Assembly: GCA_965228615.1 (NCBI GenBank)
Contig: CBDDHT010000004.1
Span: forward strand, 1,488,001-1,552,000
DNA length: 64,000 nt
Direction: 5' to 3'
From: CBDDHT01 sp965228615
Lineage (GTDB): Bacteria; Pseudomonadota; Alphaproteobacteria; Rhizobiales; Methyloligellaceae
The notes beneath the pieces were generated by a model. It worked only from the letters and a program-made list of their open reading frames with translations, did no database searches and was not told the origin of the DNA. Every line of letters begins with the position of its first letter. Position 1 is the first letter of the stretch. Positions 60,243-64,000 of this stretch are shown one piece after another. The translations under genes and the position numbers were made by a program.

Positions 60243-61285
60243 TTACGCTGGTGCTGTCCGGCGGGATGGGGCCGTGGTCTTGAGATCTGAGATTATTTCG
60301 CTCACGGCTATTCCGCGCTGATGCGCGGGCCTCCGCGGGGGCGGCCTGACCGGCCGGCGCGCGGTCGCGCTTGCCGCGCCACTATGGCGCGGTGATCCTT
60401 GTTCACATGTGGCATTGGTAAGATGAGCTGGTGCTGTCCGGAAAGATTGGGCCGTGGTCTTGAGATTTGAGATTATTTCGCTCACGGCTATTCCGCGCTT
60501 TGCGCGGGCCTCCGCGGGGGCGGCCTGACCGGCCGGCGCGCGGTCGCGCTTGCCGCGCCACTATGGCGCGGTTGTTCTTGCTCCGATGCGACATCGAAAA
60601 AATGAGCCGGTGCGATCCGGCATGAATAGGCCGTGGGGTCGAGATCCGGGATTATTTCGCTCACGGCTATTCCACGCCATTGGCGTGGGCCTCCGCGGGG
60701 GCGGCCTGACCGGCCGGCGCGCGGTCGCGCTTACCGCGCCACTATGGCGCGGTGATCCTTGCTCTGATCTGGCATCGAGGAATTGGGCCGGTGCTGTCCG
60801 GCATGAATAGGCCGTGGGGTCGAGATCCGGGATTATTTCGCTCACGGCTATTCCGCGCTGGTGCGCGGGCCTCCGCGGGGGCGGCCTGACCGGCCGGCGC
60901 GCGGTCGCGCTTGCCGCGCCACTATGGCGCGGTTGTTCTTGCTCCGATGCGACATCGAAAAAATGAGCCGGTGCGATCCGGCATGAATAGGCCGTGGGGT
61001 CGAGATCCGGGATTATTTCGCTCACGGCTATTCCGCGCTTTGCGCGGGCCTCCGCGGGGGCGGCCTGACCGGCCGGCGCGCGGTCGCGCTTGCCGCGCCA
61101 CTATGGCGCGGTTGTCTCAGACACACTGAAAATCGTGCCGCATAGCACCAGCCATACGGCACTATCTCTCATGGAACCAAGAACAACCGAGCGACCAGCG
61201 AGGCAAGGCCAAGCGGCCGCCGCCCGGTCAGGGCGCCCCCGCGGAGGCCCACGCCAACGGCGTGGAATAGCCGTGAGCGAAATAG
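60243..61285. repeat. Tandem array of the structured repeat (five forward, one reverse copy)
   Basis: Five direct copies with a period of about 180 bp (core CTCACGG at 60301, 60481, 60660, 60841, 61021) and a reverse copy at 61205-61285. Each contains a 5-bp stem CGGCC-TGACC-GGCCG, an 8-bp hairpin CCGCGCCA-CTA-TGGCGCGG, and a variable hairpin (CCGCGC-TTT-GCGCGG or CCACGCC-ATT-GGCGTGG). The last forward plus reverse pair equals the unit at 44067-44390. Pro/Arg-rich open frames in the array are spurious. Confidence 0.9.
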
Positions 61286-61482
61286 ACTGAAATCTCGTTG
61301 CCCATCCGTATCGTTCATTTCAAGTGCCGCACCAAGCGATACACTCCCAACCCACTGACTTGCATATGATTTTCACATTCACAGCCAGAGAAACGTAACA
61401 ATCCGCCGATTGCGCACCAACGCACCCCAACTCCCGGTCGACAAGACGTCCGTGACGGACAAACAGAATGGGAGTTGGAGAA

Positions 61483-62184
61483 ATGCAACGGAAACTCATG
61501 GGCCTTTTCATGGCCCTCTCATTGACTATGGGCGGCGCCGGTGTGATCACCGGCACGACCGCACTTACTAGTGCAACGGAAGCTCAGGCCTTTGGCCTCG
61601 GCGATATCGGCGGGGCTATCAAGAAGGGTGCCAAGGCGGTCGGCGGGGCCGCCAAGAAGGGCGTGAAGGCTGTCGGTCGTGGCATCGAGAAAGGCGGCGG
61701 CGCCCTCGACAACGCGACACGGAAAGCCGCCAAGAAGGTCGGGCGCGGTGTCGAAAAGGCCGGCAAGACGATCGGGCGCGGCGCCAAGGATATCGTTCGA
61801 TGCTGGCCCATGCGCTGCAAGGTGACCGAGCGCAAGCCCAAATATCCCGATTATCGGAACGGTTACAAGCCGGGCGGGAAGGCCGCCAACCGCACGATCG
61901 GCACGAAAACGCTCAAACTTCAGAAGCTCGGGAAAGGTGCCCCGGCGCGCAAGGTGCAGGGCATTACGCGCCAGAACCTCAAGCCGAGCCGAAAGGTAAA
62001 GAGCTTTACGACCCGCAACGTAAGATCCAACCAAGCCAAGAGCGGCCAGCGCTTCCAAACGACGGTTAAACGCAAACGCGACGCCGGCCAAAAGAACAAG
62101 CGTCGTAGCAGCCGCAACGATCGCCGTTCGAAGTCGAAATTTCAGAACAAGTCGCGCAAGAACCGCCGCGGTCGGCGCGGATAA
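61483..62184 (+). CDS. Exported basic protein with 11-residue amphipathic repeats
   Basis: 233 residues. Signal peptide with a likely cut after AQA (residue 36). Residues 45-99 are five 11-residue repeats: AIKKGAKAVGG, AAKKGVKAVGR, GIEKGGGALDN, ATRKAAKKVGR, GVEKAGKTIGR. Two Cys (RCWPMRC) follow, then a very Lys/Arg/Asn-rich tail (about 35 percent basic) ending KSRKNRRGRRG. 11-mer repeats of this type form membrane- or surface-binding helices in LEA proteins and synucleins. TTGGAGAA sets ATG 61483. No family recognised. Confidence 0.72.
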   Translation: MQRKLMGLFMALSLTMGGAGVITGTTALTSATEAQAFGLGDIGGAIKKGAKAVGGAAKKGVKAVGRGIEKGGGALDNATRKAAKKVGRGVEKAGKTIGRGAKDIVRCWPMRCKVTERKPKYPDYRNGYKPGGKAANRTIGTKTLKLQKLGKGAPARKVQGITRQNLKPSRKVKSFTTRNVRSNQAKSGQRFQTTVKRKRDAGQKNKRRSSRNDRRSKSKFQNKSRKNRRGRRG

Positions 62185-62215
62185 CGTCGTCGGCGCAAAC
62201 GCGTCCAGCGGGTGT

Positions 62216-62260
62216 ATCAGGGGCTGCCGTCGCGATGTATCGCAGACGGTAGTCCCTGAT
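62216..62260. terminator. Long hairpin, probable terminator or structured element
   Basis: Sixteen base pairs (two G-T) from ATCAGGGG.../...TCCCTGAT, one bulged A, four more pairs and a TGTA loop. No T-run follows, so intrinsic termination is uncertain. It lies 32 nt after the stop of the repeat-bearing gene. Confidence 0.5.
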
Positions 62261-62421
62261 CATATTGATTGACATTGCCATCCGACGTGGACTGAATTTG
62301 ATTTGACCATGACAGTCGCCATTGGTATTTCTAACGCCCGTTACGGAACGGTTGGTCAAATAAAAATCCAGAAAACTCAAGAGTCAGCGAACAAACAACA
62401 AACTGAGCATTGAGGCCCGTC

Positions 62422-63171
62422 ATGAGAGTTGGTTTTTTTGCAGTATTCGCATTGATGTTTCTAACGACAAACGCTCACGCCCAACGCTTCGACACGATAT
62501 TTTGTTCCGCGGAAGGGTCAGGAATTCACAAGCGGGACGGTCAATTCAGAAAGATCAAAGAAGATGCTCAATCTCAGCGATTTACGAACCAACCCAATGC
62601 CGCGGGGCAGGTTCGCAGGCAGATTTGCATCAATGCCCTCAAGAAATGCGTCCAGAAATTCAAGAACAGACGTGAAGGTTTGCGCTCCTGTCGGGTCACA
62701 CGACACATCAACTACGTTGAAGCGCCGGGTATGGGGTCTGAGCATTACAAGGACCTGCTGAACGGACGCCTCGCACCGAACGGGGGCGACATCATCGTCG
62801 CGCGCCGAGACCAAGGGCCGCCCACGTCGATCCGGCCACGCCCCGAACCCCGCAATCCGCCAAGGCGTCGCATCAACAGGGCCGTTCTGGTTTGCCGCAG
62901 CTCAAGTCCGCAGCGAAAGGCGGAAGCGGTGTCGGTCGAATTCGATCCGCAGCAACATGATGAAAGCCGACAACTGCGGAAGATCGGCGATCGCGTGTGC
63001 AAGCGATCCATGATTGCCTGCATGTATAAGCATGACAGTGTCGACTATGGCTATCGCCGCTGCCGTGTGAAGAAGGTCGTTGTGCTCTTTCTGCGGGGCG
63101 GCCAGAAACGACGGGAGTTGTTCATCTCCGGAAATACATCTCTTGCAGATCTCGGCGTCAGAGCGCCCTAG
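62422..63171 (+). CDS. Exported Cys-rich basic protein, unknown
   Basis: 249 residues. Signal peptide VGFFAVFALMFLTTNAHAQ. The mature part appears to hold two similar halves, each with Cys-x(n)-Cys and a basic stretch (ICINALKKCVQKF, RSCRVTRH; VCKRSMIACMYKH, RRCRVKKV), separated by a Pro/Arg linker (PRPEPRNPPRRR). It could be a periplasmic duplicated domain. Starts at ATG 62422; a TTG lies 12 nt upstream. Its stop overlaps the stop of the convergent EamA gene. Confidence 0.62.
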   Translation: MRVGFFAVFALMFLTTNAHAQRFDTIFCSAEGSGIHKRDGQFRKIKEDAQSQRFTNQPNAAGQVRRQICINALKKCVQKFKNRREGLRSCRVTRHINYVEAPGMGSEHYKDLLNGRLAPNGGDIIVARRDQGPPTSIRPRPEPRNPPRRRINRAVLVCRSSSPQRKAEAVSVEFDPQQHDESRQLRKIGDRVCKRSMIACMYKHDSVDYGYRRCRVKKVVVLFLRGGQKRRELFISGNTSLADLGVRAP

Positions 63172-63998
63172 AGCCCCAAGAGCGCGGCCCCGATGGCGAT
63201 TACGATGCAGGCAGCAACTCGGTAGGCTGTCAGTTTCTCGTTGAGGAACAGCCAGCCGATCAGTGCAGCGAAAACAACGCTTGTCTCGCGAAGAGCGGAA
63301 ATCGGTCCCATTTCACCCGATTGCATGGCCCAGATGATCGCGCCATAGGCAACCAAAGCGACAAGACCGCCTGCGGCCGCTCTCCAAACTTCGCGCGCAG
63401 GCGCATAAAAGGCATCTCTGCCTCGCGCGCAGATCAGAATGATCGGCATCGGCAGCGCCCAAGCGACGACCATCCAGGCTGTGTAGGCGAAGCTGTTGCC
63501 GGACAGGCGCACGCCAATGCCGTCCACCACTGTATAGGCCGCAATAAAGCACCCGGTCGCCAGCGCCATCGCGGTGGAGCGGACATTCAGTCGCCGGCCA
63601 TCGAACGCCAGGGTGATGATCCCTGCCGATACGAGAATGAGTCCTGTCATCGCCAAGGGACTAAGCATTTCACCGACCAGGACCATTGCCCCGACCGCGA
63701 CCAGCAAGGGCGAAGAGCCTCTTGCAATCGGGTATGCCGAGCCGAGATCGCCATAGCGATAGGCCTGGATCAGAAACAGATTGTATCCGACCTCCAGAAC
63801 ACCGGAGAGGACGATATATGGCCAACTTGCAGGCTCGGGCGCAGGCAATAATGGGATGGCGGCGACTGCAACGGCGAGCATCGCCATGTTCATGACCGTC
63901 ATGGTCCACAGACGATCGCGCCCGCCATGCAACAGAGCATTCCACGATGCATGAAGGAGCGCCGAAAAAAGAACAATGGCAGCGACGGTTGGGCTCAT
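63168..63998 (-). CDS. EamA-family (DMT) transporter
   Basis: 276 residues visible from ATG 63998, ten hydrophobic segments, two EamA halves: VLSGVLEVGYNLFLIQAYRYGDLGSAYPIARGSSPLLVAV and IWAMQSGEMGPISALRETSVVFAALIGWLFLNEKL. These carriers export or import small metabolites. The N-terminus (MSPTVAAIVLFSALLHASWNAL) matches the family, so the gene is probably complete although it touches the window edge. Confidence 0.9.
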   Translation of the reverse strand: MSPTVAAIVLFSALLHASWNALLHGGRDRLWTMTVMNMAMLAVAVAAIPLLPAPEPASWPYIVLSGVLEVGYNLFLIQAYRYGDLGSAYPIARGSSPLLVAVGAMVLVGEMLSPLAMTGLILVSAGIITLAFDGRRLNVRSTAMALATGCFIAAYTVVDGIGVRLSGNSFAYTAWMVVAWALPMPIILICARGRDAFYAPAREVWRAAAGGLVALVAYGAIIWAMQSGEMGPISALRETSVVFAALIGWLFLNEKLTAYRVAACIVIAIGAALLGL

Positions 63999-64000
63999 TG

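Noticed and set aside
60561..61025. Pro/Arg-rich proteins encoded in the repeat array
   Set aside because: These frames only translate the repeated hairpin DNA and contain the recurring spurious peptide ending RGIAVSEI.
60243..61285. CRISPR array
   Set aside because: The units are about 180 bp, the conserved core is longer than any CRISPR repeat, the spacers are themselves repeated, and there are no cas genes.

Overview
This 64 kb window is GC-rich, densely coded chromosomal DNA from an alphaproteobacterium, most likely of the order Hyphomicrobiales (Rhizobiales) or a close relative. Supporting signs are a short-form HisG with HisZ, a complete TRAP carboxylate uptake system, adenylate-cyclase/TPR proteins, the dispersed palindrome that translates as 'AGLDPAIH', TCTAGAGCA-type palindromes, and many LysR and CaiB-type catabolic genes. 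No genus is claimed. All assignments come from reading the translated sequence and motifs; no database search was run.

Layout. 1-8.6 kb: EttA (cut by the left edge), a DsbA/FrnE-like protein, an ELM1-like protein, an S9 peptidase, then a run of TerB-like protein, D-2-hydroxyacid dehydrogenase, P5C-reductase-like protein and amidohydrolase. 8.9-12.6 kb: a class III cyclase/TPR protein and an orphan solute-binding protein. 13.3-18.5 kb: a five-gene operon encoding an unusual methylenetetrahydrofolate reductase system: a multi-FeS ferredoxin fused to an MvhD domain, a MetV-type zinc/FeS protein fused to a Rieske domain, a MetF catalytic subunit, a phytanoyl-CoA-dioxygenase-family oxygenase and a PuuE-type deacetylase. 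This is the most novel-looking system here. 18.6-27.4 kb: a carboxylate catabolism cluster (TRAP DctPQM, CitE-like lyase, acyl-CoA dehydrogenase, CoA-transferase, LysR regulator, zinc alcohol dehydrogenase). Two far-apart promoters in it share a 33-bp near-identical site, which ties the cluster into one regulon.

27.5-38.8 kb: M23 peptidase, tRNA with CAT anticodon, GST-like protein, CelD-like acyltransferase, the hisS-hisZ-hisG operon, and a divergent RND efflux pair. 38.9-41.9 kb: tiny ORFs, an unknown Lys/Ala/Ser-rich protein, a small membrane peptide, an isomerase of the DsbA fold, and an RHS/Doc toxin-antitoxin pair with a dyad operator. 42-53.8 kb: DEAD-box helicase, DUF2306 protein with a divergent LysR regulator, a secreted protein with a 13-residue basic repeat tail, a CysQ/IMPase-like phosphatase, a methyltransferase with a two-hairpin leader, a thioesterase, and small secreted envelope proteins including an L,D-transpeptidase.

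53.9-55.6 kb is a visibly AT-richer, decaying insert: a DUF6602/PD-(D/E)XK-like gene broken by an in-frame TAA, followed by an IS5-family transposase remnant with two TGG-to-TGA changes. 55.7-64 kb: RtcB, a cNMP-binding/FeeM-type acyltransferase fusion, an MlrC-like M81 peptidase, a tandem array of a structured about 180-bp repeat (also present as an inverted pair at 44 kb), two secreted proteins of unknown role (one with 11-residue amphipathic repeats), and an EamA transporter at the right edge. The repeat family shows compensatory base changes in one stem, which suggests a structure under selection.
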